Position numbers and translations under genes: made by a program. DNA of 13,970 nucleotides from Oscillospiraceae bacterium (GTDB lineage: Bacteria > Bacillota > Clostridia > Oscillospirales > Ruminococcaceae), in the NCBI GenBank assembly GCA_031285945.1, contig JAITVF010000118.1:1-13970 (forward strand). Reading direction: 5' to 3'. Shown piece after piece: positions 1 through 5,259 of this stretch; the stretch's first letter is position 1, and every line of letters starts with the position of its first letter. The notes under the pieces were generated by a model. That model worked only from the letters and a program-made list of their open reading frames with translations. It was not told the origin of the DNA and did not search any database.

Positions 1-54
1 CACCCTCTTGAGAAAAGAGGGTGCCGCCCGCAGGCGGCGGGTGTTTTGACCCGG
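1..54. repeat. Palindromic repeat element, truncated by the window edge
   Basis: Two adjacent hairpins are visible: CACCCTCTT (1-9) with AAGAGGGTG (15-23), then GCCGCC (23-28) with GGCGGC (33-38). They are followed by GGGTGTTTTGACCC. The same modules in the same order appear in the reverse complement of 2473-2559, so this is the right half of an inverted second copy of that element. The remainder lies outside the window. No coding potential is seen. Its role is unknown; it could be a dispersed non-autonomous repeat or a processed or terminating RNA structure. Confidence 0.7.
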
Positions 55-84
55 GTTCGATGCTGGATATTTAGCGCGCAGGGC

Positions 85-113
85 TTGCAATTATTCCCAT
101 AATATGCTATAAT
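85..113 (+). promoter_or_regulatory. Sigma-A promoter of antisense RNA, copy A
   Basis: TTGCAA (85-90) and TATAAT (108-113) are separated by 17 bases, which is near consensus. It faces into the 3' end of the minus-strand toxin gene. The equivalent promoter of copy B (13097-13125) has the same spacing, the same TATAAT and a nearly identical spacer, which supports function. Transcription would start near base 120. Confidence 0.8.
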
Positions 114-119
114 GCAAGC

Positions 120-222
120 AGACGGGCGGCTCCTTTGCTAGGGGTGGTCGCTCCCTAGGTAATTTGGGACTTGAAGAGAGCGCCGCGCCTTAGCTACTGG
201 CTAGGGTGCGGTTATTTCTTTC
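120..222 (+). ncRNA. Putative type I antitoxin RNA, copy A
   Basis: An RNA of about 100 bases is predicted from a near-consensus promoter at 85-113 to an intrinsic terminator at 183-222. It has no credible reading frame. It is antisense to the last codons and the 3' untranslated region of the toxin gene at 212-295. This is the 3'-overlap geometry known for TxpA/RatA-type systems of Bacillota, and it would give a duplex for RNase III. Seen: promoter, terminator, overlap and conservation in copy B. Inferred: antitoxin activity. Confidence 0.65.
183..222 (+). terminator. Intrinsic terminator of antisense RNA, copy A
   Basis: A 12-pair stem (183-194 with 200-211, including G-U pairs) closes a five-base loop and is followed by the T-rich run TTATTTCTTTC. 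In copy B the lower ten pairs are kept while the tip and loop differ, so pairing has been maintained. The T-run doubles as the complement of the toxin's last codons (Arg-Lys-Lys-stop). Confidence 0.75.
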
Positions 223-295
223 TGGTGATATAAACCACCAGATCGATAACCGCCACAAGCAACATAAGCAGTCCTAGGACTTCTATAGTAGTCAT
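212..295 (-). CDS. Holin-like type I toxin peptide, 27 aa, copy A
   Basis: This minus-strand frame starts with ATG at 295-293 and ends in TAA at 214-212. It encodes a 27-residue peptide with a short polar N-terminus (MTTIE), one hydrophobic helix (about residues 6-22, with an Asp in the middle) and a basic Arg-Lys-Lys tail. The composition matches the 'putative holin-like toxin' peptides of Bacillota, small membrane-depolarising toxins of type I toxin-antitoxin systems; family membership is from memory, not a search. The Shine-Dalgarno GGGGG (307-303), 7 bases upstream, is locked in a hairpin. The frame is 27 codons in both copies, with mostly conservative changes. An antisense RNA overlaps its 3' end. 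Toxicity is inferred. Confidence 0.7.
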   Translation of the reverse strand: MTTIEVLGLLMLLVAVIDLVVYITRKK

Positions 296-297
296 GC

Positions 298-323
298 GGT
301 TACCCCCTTTCGGGGGAGCAACC
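298..323 (-). promoter_or_regulatory. Shine-Dalgarno-sequestering hairpin, toxin copy A
   Basis: In the toxin mRNA, GGUUGCUCCCCC pairs with GGGGGUAACC across a GAAA loop, burying the GGGGG ribosome binding site 7 bases before the AUG. The stem and the GAAA loop are identical in copy B (13306-13331). Sequestered ribosome binding sites are a common safety device of type I toxin mRNAs. Confidence 0.75.
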
Positions 324-348
324 CCGCCGCCCGTCGGCTTACAGTATT

Positions 349-377
349 ACTATAATATATTTGGCTATATTTGTCAA
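349..377 (-). promoter_or_regulatory. Sigma-A promoter of toxin mRNA, copy A
   Basis: On the minus strand there is a perfect TTGACA (377-372), a 17-base spacer and TATAGT (354-349). Transcription would start near 342, leaving a leader of about 45 bases before the toxin ATG. The corresponding promoter in copy B is TTGACA, 17 bases, TATACT. Confidence 0.8.
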
Positions 378-419
378 ATGCTGCGGAATTGCGCCGAATG
401 TTTTGACCCGGCTCGCCCC

Positions 420-448
420 TTGACTTTATCCTGCTATAAAGGTAAAAT
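420..448 (+). promoter_or_regulatory. Probable glyS promoter
   Basis: TTGACT (420-425), a 17-base spacer and TAAAAT (443-448) lie 34 bases upstream of the glyS start codon. The short leader (about 28 bases) leaves no room for a T-box antiterminator, which some aminoacyl-tRNA synthetase genes of Bacillota carry. Confidence 0.6.
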
Positions 449-482
449 AAGCCCTATAACGATCGCGATTGTGGAGGATGAA

Positions 483-1859
483 ATGGATAATACCCAAAAA
501 TCTATGGAAAAAATCGTAGCCTTGTGCAAGGGGCGGGGGTATGTTTTCGCGGGGAGCGAAATTTACGGCGGGCTTGCCAATACGTGGGATTACGGCCCCC
601 TTGGCGCGGAGCTTAAAAATAACGTGAAAAAAGCGTGGTGGAAGCGCTTTGTCCAGGAGAATCCCCATAACGTGGGGCTGGATAGCGCTATACTAATGAA
701 CCCGCAGGTGTGGGTGGCCTCGGGGCATGTTGGCGGATTTTCTGACCCGCTTATGGACTGCAAGAGCTGCAAAACCCGTCACCGCGCCGATAATCTTATA
801 GAGGAGCAGACAGGCGCCGTGGTGACCGGCTGGTCAAACGAGCAGATGCGCGATTTTATCCGGGAAAAGGGCGTAAAATGCCCTGGCTGCTCCGGCTCGG
901 ATTTTACGGATATCCGGCAGTTTAATCTTATGTTTAAAACCTTTCAGGGCGTAACCGAGGACGCGAAGAACGAGGTTTACCTCCGGCCCGAAACGGCCCA
1001 GGGGATATTCGTAAACTTTGCCAATGTGCAAAGAGCCAGCCGCAAAAAGATACCCTTTGGTATAGCGCAGCTGGGCAAAAGCTTCCGCAACGAGATCACG
1101 CCGGGCAATTTTATCTTCCGCACCCGCGAGTTCGAGCAGATGGAGATTGAGTTTTTCTGCAAGCCGGGAACAAACGCCGAGTGGTTTGCCTGGTGGAAGG
1201 AGGCCTGCGGGGGCTTTCTCGCCGATCTGGGGATTAAACAGCAGAGCCTGCGCACCCGCGACCACGATAAAGAGGAGCTGAGCTTTTACTCCGAAGCCAC
1301 CACCGATTTCGAGTTTTTGTTCCCCTTTGGCTGGGGGGAGCTGTGGGGCCTCGCCGACCGCACCGACTTTGATCTTTCCGCCCACATGAAGGCCTCGGGC
1401 AAAAGCCTCGAATATTTTGATCAGGAGGCCAACGAGCACTATCTGCCCTACGTGATAGAGCCCTCACTGGGCGTAGAGCGCACGCTTTTGGCCCTAATCT
1501 GCGACGCCTATGACGAGGAAGAGCTCGGCGAGGGCGATACCCGCACAGTGATGCGGCTTAATCCGGCCCTTGCGCCGATAAAGGCCGCGGTTCTGCCCTT
1601 ATCCAAAAAGCTGGGGGAAGGGGCGAAAAAGCTGCAAAAAGCTCTCAGCAAGCGCTTTATGACAGACTACGACGATTCGGGAGCCATAGGCAGGCGCTAC
1701 CGCCGCCAGGACGAAATCGGCACCCCCTTTTGCGTCACCTATGATTTCCAGTCGGAGGAGGACGGCCGCGTAACCGTCCGCGACCGCGACACCATGGCCC
1801 AGGAGCGTATTCCAATTGATGAGCTGGGCGATTATATCGCGCAGAGAATAGAGTTTTAA
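483..1859 (+). CDS. glyS: Glycyl-tRNA synthetase, homodimeric (alpha2) class II type
   Basis: The enzyme charges tRNA-Gly with glycine, using ATP, in the cytoplasm. The 458-residue length is normal for the alpha2 type of Bacillota, archaea and eukaryotes (not the alpha2beta2 GlyQ/GlyS of most proteobacteria). The N-terminal [18 protein letters not shown] signature, two CxxC pairs (93-96 and 133-136), class II motif 2 (FRNE near 201) and motif 3 ([14 protein letters not shown] from 326) precede a C-terminal anticodon-binding domain with [14 protein letters not shown]. The frame stays open upstream to 294. ATG at 483 is chosen because GGAGG (473-477) sits at correct spacing, the encoded start matches the family's start, and the upstream part overlaps the toxin control region. 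It is monocistronic, followed by a hairpin at 1868-1900. Confidence 0.96.
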   Translation: MDNTQKSMEKIVALCKGRGYVFAGSEIYGGLANTWDYGPLGAELKNNVKKAWWKRFVQENPHNVGLDSAILMNPQVWVASGHVGGFSDPLMDCKSCKTRHRADNLIEEQTGAVVTGWSNEQMRDFIREKGVKCPGCSGSDFTDIRQFNLMFKTFQGVTEDAKNEVYLRPETAQGIFVNFANVQRASRKKIPFGIAQLGKSFRNEITPGNFIFRTREFEQMEIEFFCKPGTNAEWFAWWKEACGGFLADLGIKQQSLRTRDHDKEELSFYSEATTDFEFLFPFGWGELWGLADRTDFDLSAHMKASGKSLEYFDQEANEHYLPYVIEPSLGVERTLLALICDAYDEEELGEGDTRTVMRLNPALAPIKAAVLPLSKKLGEGAKKLQKALSKRFMTDYDDSGAIGRRYRRQDEIGTPFCVTYDFQSEEDGRVTVRDRDTMAQERIPIDELGDYIAQRIEF

Positions 1860-1867
1860 CGGGGCTA

Positions 1868-1900
1868 TAAGAGATGGCGCAAAATTTGCGTCATCTCTTA
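1868..1900 (+). terminator. Terminator after glyS
   Basis: TAAGAGATG (1868-1876) pairs with CATCTCTTA (1892-1900), and the inner CGCAAA/TTTGCG extends the stem to about 16 pairs. It is followed only by ATTTTG, so the U-tract is short. It lies 9 bases past the glyS stop codon and is the only candidate terminator there. Confidence 0.65.
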
Positions 1901-1910
1901 ATTTTGGGGG

Positions 1911-1938
1911 TTGTAGTGTTCGGCGGTTCTGCTATACT
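1911..1938 (+). promoter_or_regulatory. Probable promoter of the TrmO-like gene
   Basis: TTGTAG (1911-1916), a 16-base spacer ending in TGC, and TATACT (1933-1938) form an extended -10 promoter. It lies 38 bases upstream of the next start codon and immediately after the glyS terminator. Confidence 0.5.
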
Positions 1939-1976
1939 GGAATTACGGCGCCGTAAATAAATATGAGAGGATATAT

Positions 1977-2462
1977 TTGTTTATGGAAAAATTAATGCTC
2001 AACGCTATAGGCGAAATCAAAACTGATGAGGGCAACTTTAGGGTTGTGCTCAATAAGAGCTACGCGAAAGGATTGGCGGGGCTTGAGGGCTTTGGCCATG
2101 TAAGCGTTTTGTGGTGGTTTTCAGGCTGCGACAGCGAGGACGCGAGAAGTGTGCTTACTCAGCCCGCCCCCTACAAAGGCGGGCCGGCGGAGCTTGGAAC
2201 CTTTGCGACCCGCTCTCCGCTGCGGCCAAACCCTATAGCGGTTTCCTGCGCCGGCGTCACTTACATTGACGGCGAGAACGGGATTCTCGGCCTGACCTGG
2301 ATCGACGCCGAGGACGGAACCCCTGTTCTGGATATCAAGCCCTATACCCCCAGCTTAGACCGGGTGGAGGCCCCGTCCGTTCCCGAATGGTGTAAGGGCT
2401 GGCCGAAAAGCCTTGAGGAAGCGTCAGATTTTGACTGGGAAGGGCTAGTGTTCACACCGTAA
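1977..2462 (+). CDS. TrmO/TsaA-family tRNA methyltransferase
   Basis: This is a SAM-dependent methyltransferase of the TsaA/YaeB (TrmO) family. Characterised members N6-methylate the t6A37 nucleoside of tRNA-Thr. The family hallmarks are present: an N-terminal IGEI strand, TRSPLRPNPI (about residues 78-87) forming the cofactor and active site, and LDIKPY (118-123). At 161 residues it is the short, single-domain form; E. coli TrmO is longer, with a C-terminal extension. The TTG at 1977 sits 6 bases after GAGAGG and is favoured by spacing; the ATG at 1983 is the alternative and removes two residues. It appears monocistronic with its own promoter. Activity on tRNA rather than another substrate is inferred from the family. 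Confidence 0.88.
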   Translation: MFMEKLMLNAIGEIKTDEGNFRVVLNKSYAKGLAGLEGFGHVSVLWWFSGCDSEDARSVLTQPAPYKGGPAELGTFATRSPLRPNPIAVSCAGVTYIDGENGILGLTWIDAEDGTPVLDIKPYTPSLDRVEAPSVPEWCKGWPKSLEEASDFDWEGLVFTP

Positions 2463-2472
2463 TAGCTTTATA

Positions 2473-2559
2473 GACCCGCGCCAAAACACCCGCCGCCTAC
2501 GGGCGGCACCCTCTTTGCTAAAGAGGGTGGCTCCGCAGAGCCGGGTGTTTTGACCCGCC
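2473..2559. repeat. Cloverleaf-like palindromic repeat element
   Basis: Outer arms CAAAACACCCG (2482-2492) and CGGGTGTTTTG (2542-2552) are perfectly complementary over 11 bases. They enclose three consecutive hairpins: GCCGCC/GGCGGC (2492-2507), CACCCTCTTT/AAAGAGGGTG (2507-2529) and GGCTC/GAGCC (2529-2542). The sequence GACCCGC lies directly repeated at both sides (2473-2479 and 2552-2558), which could be a target duplication. An inverted, partial copy occurs at 1-54. It may also end transcription from the gene before it. No protein is encoded. Confidence 0.75.
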
Positions 2560-2612
2560 GTGCTTACACCTCTTGGGTTTTAATACTGCTCCGCATTTAA
2601 AATACTTATTTC

Positions 2613-2657
2613 TACACTATTGCTTCCCCCGCCTCTGGCGGGGGAAGCAATAGTGTA
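2613..2657. repeat. Perfect 21-bp inverted repeat with 3-base loop
   Basis: Bases 2613-2633 and 2637-2657 are exact reverse complements around the loop TCT. The tip is GC-rich (CCCCCGCC) and the base AT-rich (TACACTATTG). It sits in the gap between the TrmO-like gene and the GntR operon promoter. It could work as a bidirectional terminator, although no T-run follows on either strand, or be a small mobile or recombination structure. No related copy is seen in this window. Confidence 0.8.
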
Positions 2658-2688
2658 ATATTATAAAAGCATTTTTTTGCTTTACCGG

Positions 2689-2717
2689 TTGACAAAATTA
2701 AAATAAATCGCTATACT
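2689..2717 (+). promoter_or_regulatory. Consensus promoter of the GntR-ABC operon
   Basis: A perfect TTGACA (2689-2694), 17-base AT-rich spacer and TATACT (2712-2717) lie 63 bases upstream of the GntR start. Such a strong core promoter in front of a GntR gene suggests that control is by repression. Confidence 0.85.
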
Positions 2718-2756
2718 GTTATTGTAAATAACATAACAGTTATATAAGTTATATAA
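2716..2756 (+). promoter_or_regulatory. Candidate operator of the GntR regulator
   Basis: Immediately at and after the -10 element there are nested inverted repeats: GTTATT (2718-2723) with AATAAC (2727-2732), and CTGTTAT (2716-2722) with ATAACAG (2733-2739). A tandem GTTATATAA GTTATATAA (2739-2756) follows. The position over the transcription start fits autorepression by the first gene of the operon, as known for YtrA-type regulators. Binding is inferred. Confidence 0.5.
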
Positions 2757-2780
2757 GACGCGACAGATTGGAGGCAGGGC

Positions 2781-3155
2781 ATGAAGGTAGTGTTATCAAA
2801 CGCCTCGACAATGCCTATATACGAGCAGATCAAATCGCAGATAAGGGCGGCGGTAATGTCGGGGGAGCTTATGGAAAACGAAACGCTACCCTCGCTTCGC
2901 CAGCTGGCTAAGGACTTAAAAATAAGCGTTCTGACTACGATGCGGGCCTATAGCGAGCTCGAGCAGGAGGGCTTTATAACAAGCCTGCAGGGCAAGGGCT
3001 ACTATGTTATGCCAAAGGGCAGCCAGCTTATGCGCGAGCAGCTTTTGCGAGAGGTGGAGCGGTCGCTGGGAGAGGCGGCGGAGGCGGCGAAAAACGCGGG
3101 ACTTACCGGCGAAGAGCTGGCCGGGATGCTAAGACTTATTATGGAGGTAGACTGA
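2781..3155 (+). CDS. GntR-family transcriptional regulator, YtrA subfamily
   Basis: This 124-residue DNA-binding protein has an N-terminal winged helix-turn-helix (about residues 10-77). PSLRQLAKDLKIS (37-49) marks the recognition region and the wing ends in GKGYYVM. A short helical C-terminal segment of about 45 residues is too small for an effector-binding domain, which is the hallmark of the YtrA subfamily; its members dimerise through this tail and usually repress an adjacent ABC transporter. GGAGG at 2770-2774 gives an ideal start. The stop overlaps the next start by one base (TGATG), so it is translationally coupled to the ATPase. It probably represses its own operon through the repeats at 2716-2756. 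The inducer is unknown. Confidence 0.92.
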   Translation: MKVVLSNASTMPIYEQIKSQIRAAVMSGELMENETLPSLRQLAKDLKISVLTTMRAYSELEQEGFITSLQGKGYYVMPKGSQLMREQLLREVERSLGEAAEAAKNAGLTGEELAGMLRLIMEVD

Positions 3156-4006
3156 TGCTGAAGGTAAAATCCATCTCAAAGGATTACGGGAAATTTAAGC
3201 TTGAGGACGTGAGCTTTCATCTGCCGCCTGGCTACATCATGGGGCTTATTGGCCCAAACGGAGCGGGTAAGACGACGACCCTGAGTATTATACTCAATTT
3301 TATCTCAAAGGGCGCAGGGGATGTTTCTATATTGGGGACAGATCACATCGCAGGCGAGGCGGAGGTAAAAAAGCAGATAGGCGTAGTGTTTGACAGCAAC
3401 GTTTTTGTGTGCGACTGGAAGGTTATGGAGGCCGGAAGGGCCATGGCTATCTTTTACGATAACTGGAAGCAGAAGACCTTTCTTGAGATGCTGAGCCTTT
3501 TTGGCCTTGACGGAAACAAAAAGGTCGGGCAGCTCTCGAAGGGGATGCAGACAAAGCTTATGCTGGCCTGCGCGTTTGCGCACGACGCGAGGCTTCTTAT
3601 CCTCGACGAGCCCACAAGCGGAATGGATCCCCCCTCGCGCGACGAGCTTCTTGAGCTTTTGCAGGATTATATAAAGGACGGGAACCGCAGCGTTTTGTTT
3701 TCTACCCATATAACCGCCGACCTTGAGCGGGTCGCCGATTATATCACCTACATACGCGGAGGAAGGGTGTTCTTTACCGGCCCGACCGAGGAGCTTATAG
3801 AGGAATACCGCATAATAAAGGGCGGAAGGGAGGACCTGACAGGGGACCTAAGGGGAAAAATCCACGGGCTGCGCATGCATACGACCGGCTTTGAGGGGCT
3901 TGTCTCCCGAAGAGACGTGAGCCGCGAGCCCGCGGGCTGCATACTCGAGCGGGGCACAATCGACGAAATTATGATTTACACAGCGAGGGAGGATGAGCAC
4001 AAATGA
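3155..4006 (+). CDS. ABC transporter ATP-binding protein
   Basis: This is the cytoplasmic ATPase subunit of an ABC-2 type exporter. Walker A is GPNGAGKT (33-40), the signature is LSKGMQ (127-132, a relaxed LSGGQ as usual in this subgroup), Walker B is LLILDEP (147-153) and the H-loop His is at 185. Residues after about 200 form the family's C-terminal extension. At 283 residues the length is typical of YtrB/BcrA-like ATPases. GGAGG (3143-3147) inside the preceding gene is its ribosome binding site. It overlaps the permease gene by four bases (ATGA). Export of, or defence against, cell-envelope-active compounds is the usual theme for GntR-YtrA-linked transporters, but the substrate cannot be read from the sequence. 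Confidence 0.93.
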   Translation: MLKVKSISKDYGKFKLEDVSFHLPPGYIMGLIGPNGAGKTTTLSIILNFISKGAGDVSILGTDHIAGEAEVKKQIGVVFDSNVFVCDWKVMEAGRAMAIFYDNWKQKTFLEMLSLFGLDGNKKVGQLSKGMQTKLMLACAFAHDARLLILDEPTSGMDPPSRDELLELLQDYIKDGNRSVLFSTHITADLERVADYITYIRGGRVFFTGPTEELIEEYRIIKGGREDLTGDLRGKIHGLRMHTTGFEGLVSRRDVSREPAGCILERGTIDEIMIYTAREDEHK

Positions 4007-4668
4007 GCGCGATTAAAATGCTTAAGCTGGATTTTTTATCGGTAAGGGCTTATATCAAAAGCTATATCTTATTTCTCATATATCCCTTTCTTTTTTTCGA
4101 CATGGGCGTTATTGGAATCGGGGCCATGTGCGGCGTAATGTTTACCTTTCTTGCGGCGACGGTATTTTCACTACAGGAAAAAAACCGGATGGAGCGCCTT
4201 TACAGCGCGGTAGCCATGCCGGAGCGCGGCGTGGTGCGGGGCCGATACCTTTTTTTGGCGGCCCATGCCCTCACCGTATGCCTGGTGATTATTCCGCTCA
4301 CTATCCTCGCGAGCCGCTTTACGGGGCGGGAAACGTCTCCCGCTCAGGCGCTGCTGGCTATGGGCGTAGCGTTTGTTTTATTCTGGCTAACGGCGGGCCT
4401 TCAGGCGCCACTCTTTTTCCGATACGGCTACACTAAGATGAGGATGATAACCTACGCGCCCATTCTTGTAATCATGATGGTGCCGTTTATTGTATTCAAC
4501 TACGTCGTATCCGACAATACCAGAGCGGCAATCAGCGAGAGAGCAAGCGCTATTGCCGACCGAGTTAGCGGCGCCGAGCTAGCGGTTATATTTTTCGCGC
4601 TGGGAATTATATTTATGCTGGTAAGCTATCTGTGCGCGGTGAGGGGCTACCGCGGGGCAAAAGGCTGA
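4003..4668 (+). CDS. ABC-2 type transporter permease
   Basis: This 221-residue integral membrane protein has about six hydrophobic segments (roughly residues 21-33, 36-57, 82-103, 115-137, 148-169 and 191-212), with basic loops such as EKNRMERLY and RGRY suited to the cytoplasmic side. It resembles the ABC-2 membrane subunits that pair with BcrA/YtrB-type ATPases. The start overlaps the ATPase stop by four bases, with GGGAGG at 3987-3992. It is the last gene of the three-gene operon and meets the minus-strand sugar cluster tail to tail. Only one permease is visible, so the transporter probably uses a homodimer of it. Substrate unknown. Confidence 0.87.
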   Translation: MSAIKMLKLDFLSVRAYIKSYILFLIYPFLFFDMGVIGIGAMCGVMFTFLAATVFSLQEKNRMERLYSAVAMPERGVVRGRYLFLAAHALTVCLVIIPLTILASRFTGRETSPAQALLAMGVAFVLFWLTAGLQAPLFFRYGYTKMRMITYAPILVIMMVPFIVFNYVVSDNTRAAISERASAIADRVSGAELAVIFFALGIIFMLVSYLCAVRGYRGAKG

Positions 4669-4686
4669 CGGCCTTAAAACGTTGAT

Positions 4687-4706
4687 CGGCTATAGCTTTT
4701 TAGCCG
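4687..4706. terminator. Possible bidirectional terminator between convergent operons
   Basis: CGGCTA (4687-4692) pairs with TAGCCG (4701-4706) around the loop TAGCTTTT. It lies in the 31-base gap between convergent genes and overlaps the last codons of the minus-strand acetyltransferase. There is no clear T-run on either strand, so this is a weak candidate. Confidence 0.3.
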
Positions 4707-5245
4707 TTAGGCGTTAGGCTGTTTTGCAGCCCGCACCTGTCACAGACGTTTTTGCCCGCCTTAAGGCGGCGGCCGCAGCGGCAGACGTAGCCTATGATTC
4801 TAGCGGGGTTGCCGGCTACCAGGGCGTGTGGGGGTACGTCGCGGGTTACGACCGAGCCCGCCCCCGCCATGGCGTATTCGTTTATGGTTATCCCGCAGAC
4901 CACCGTGGCGTTGGCGCCGATGGACGCTCCCTTCCTCACAAGGGTTGCCGTGACCTCCCAGTCCTCCCCCGGCGCTCTGGGGTAAAGGTCGTTTGTAAAG
5001 GTCATGGCTGGGCCGAGAAAGACGTCGTCCTCTACCGTTACGCCTTTATAGATATTGACGTTGTTCTGTAGCTTGCAGCGGTCGCCTATTATAACGCCGG
5101 TATCGATATAAACGTTTTTGGATACCACGCAGTCTCTGCCTATATGGGCCTTTTCGCGGATTTGAGCGTGGTTCCATATTTTTGTGCCCTCGCCTATAAA
5201 GGCCTCGGCGCTCACCTCGGCTGTGGGGTGGATGTAAAACGGCAT
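4700..5245 (-). CDS. WlbB/WbpD-like sugar N-acetyltransferase (left-handed beta-helix)
   Basis: This 181-residue hexapeptide-repeat acyltransferase is closest in sequence pattern to WlbB/WbpD. Those enzymes use acetyl-CoA to acetylate the 3-amino group of UDP-2-acetamido-3-amino-2,3-dideoxyglucuronate. Repeats run from [16 protein letters not shown] through [22 protein letters not shown] (residues 5-79) and [15 protein letters not shown] (107-121) to NPAR (146-149). FTND (83-86) holds the Asn proposed to act in the active site of WlbB. An unusual tail carries four cysteines (155, 157, 168 and 171) that could bind zinc. It is the last gene of the minus-strand operon, 14 bases after the glycosyltransferase, with GGGGAG 7 bases before ATG. 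The exact acceptor sugar is inferred. Confidence 0.85.
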   Translation of the reverse strand: MPFYIHPTAEVSAEAFIGEGTKIWNHAQIREKAHIGRDCVVSKNVYIDTGVIIGDRCKLQNNVNIYKGVTVEDDVFLGPAMTFTNDLYPRAPGEDWEVTATLVRKGASIGANATVVCGITINEYAMAGAGSVVTRDVPPHALVAGNPARIIGYVCRCGRRLKAGKNVCDRCGLQNSLTPNG

Positions 5246-5259
5246 AATTTCGCTCCCCT

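Larger units (their letters stand above)
81..386. repeat. Direct repeat copy A (toxin-antitoxin-like unit)
   Basis: This stretch of about 306 bases recurs in the same orientation at 13093-13395. The best conserved parts are the two outward-facing ends (promoters), the 27-codon reading frame, the Shine-Dalgarno hairpin and the antisense terminator stem. The least conserved parts are the loop of the terminator and the spacer around 155-180. This pattern of conserved function with drifting filler indicates two functional paralogues rather than a recent passive duplication. Confidence 0.85.

Noticed and set aside
294..482. N-terminal extension of the glycyl-tRNA synthetase from an ATG at 294
   Set aside because: It would run through the toxin leader and the glyS promoter, lacks a ribosome binding site, and adds 63 residues absent from the family. 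GGAGG before 483 and the family start decide for 483.
449..482. T-box or other amino-acid-sensing leader for glyS
   Set aside because: The leader is only about 30 bases long and contains no AGGGTGG-type T-box sequence.
834..1439. Long minus-strand frame opposite glyS
   Set aside because: It is a shadow of the synthetase gene: no ribosome binding site, no recognisable domain, and the plus-strand protein is unambiguous.
2482..2552. Integron-type or phage attachment site
   Set aside because: The hairpins could suggest a folded recombination site, but there is no integrase gene, no attC-type core sequence and no gene cassette next to it.
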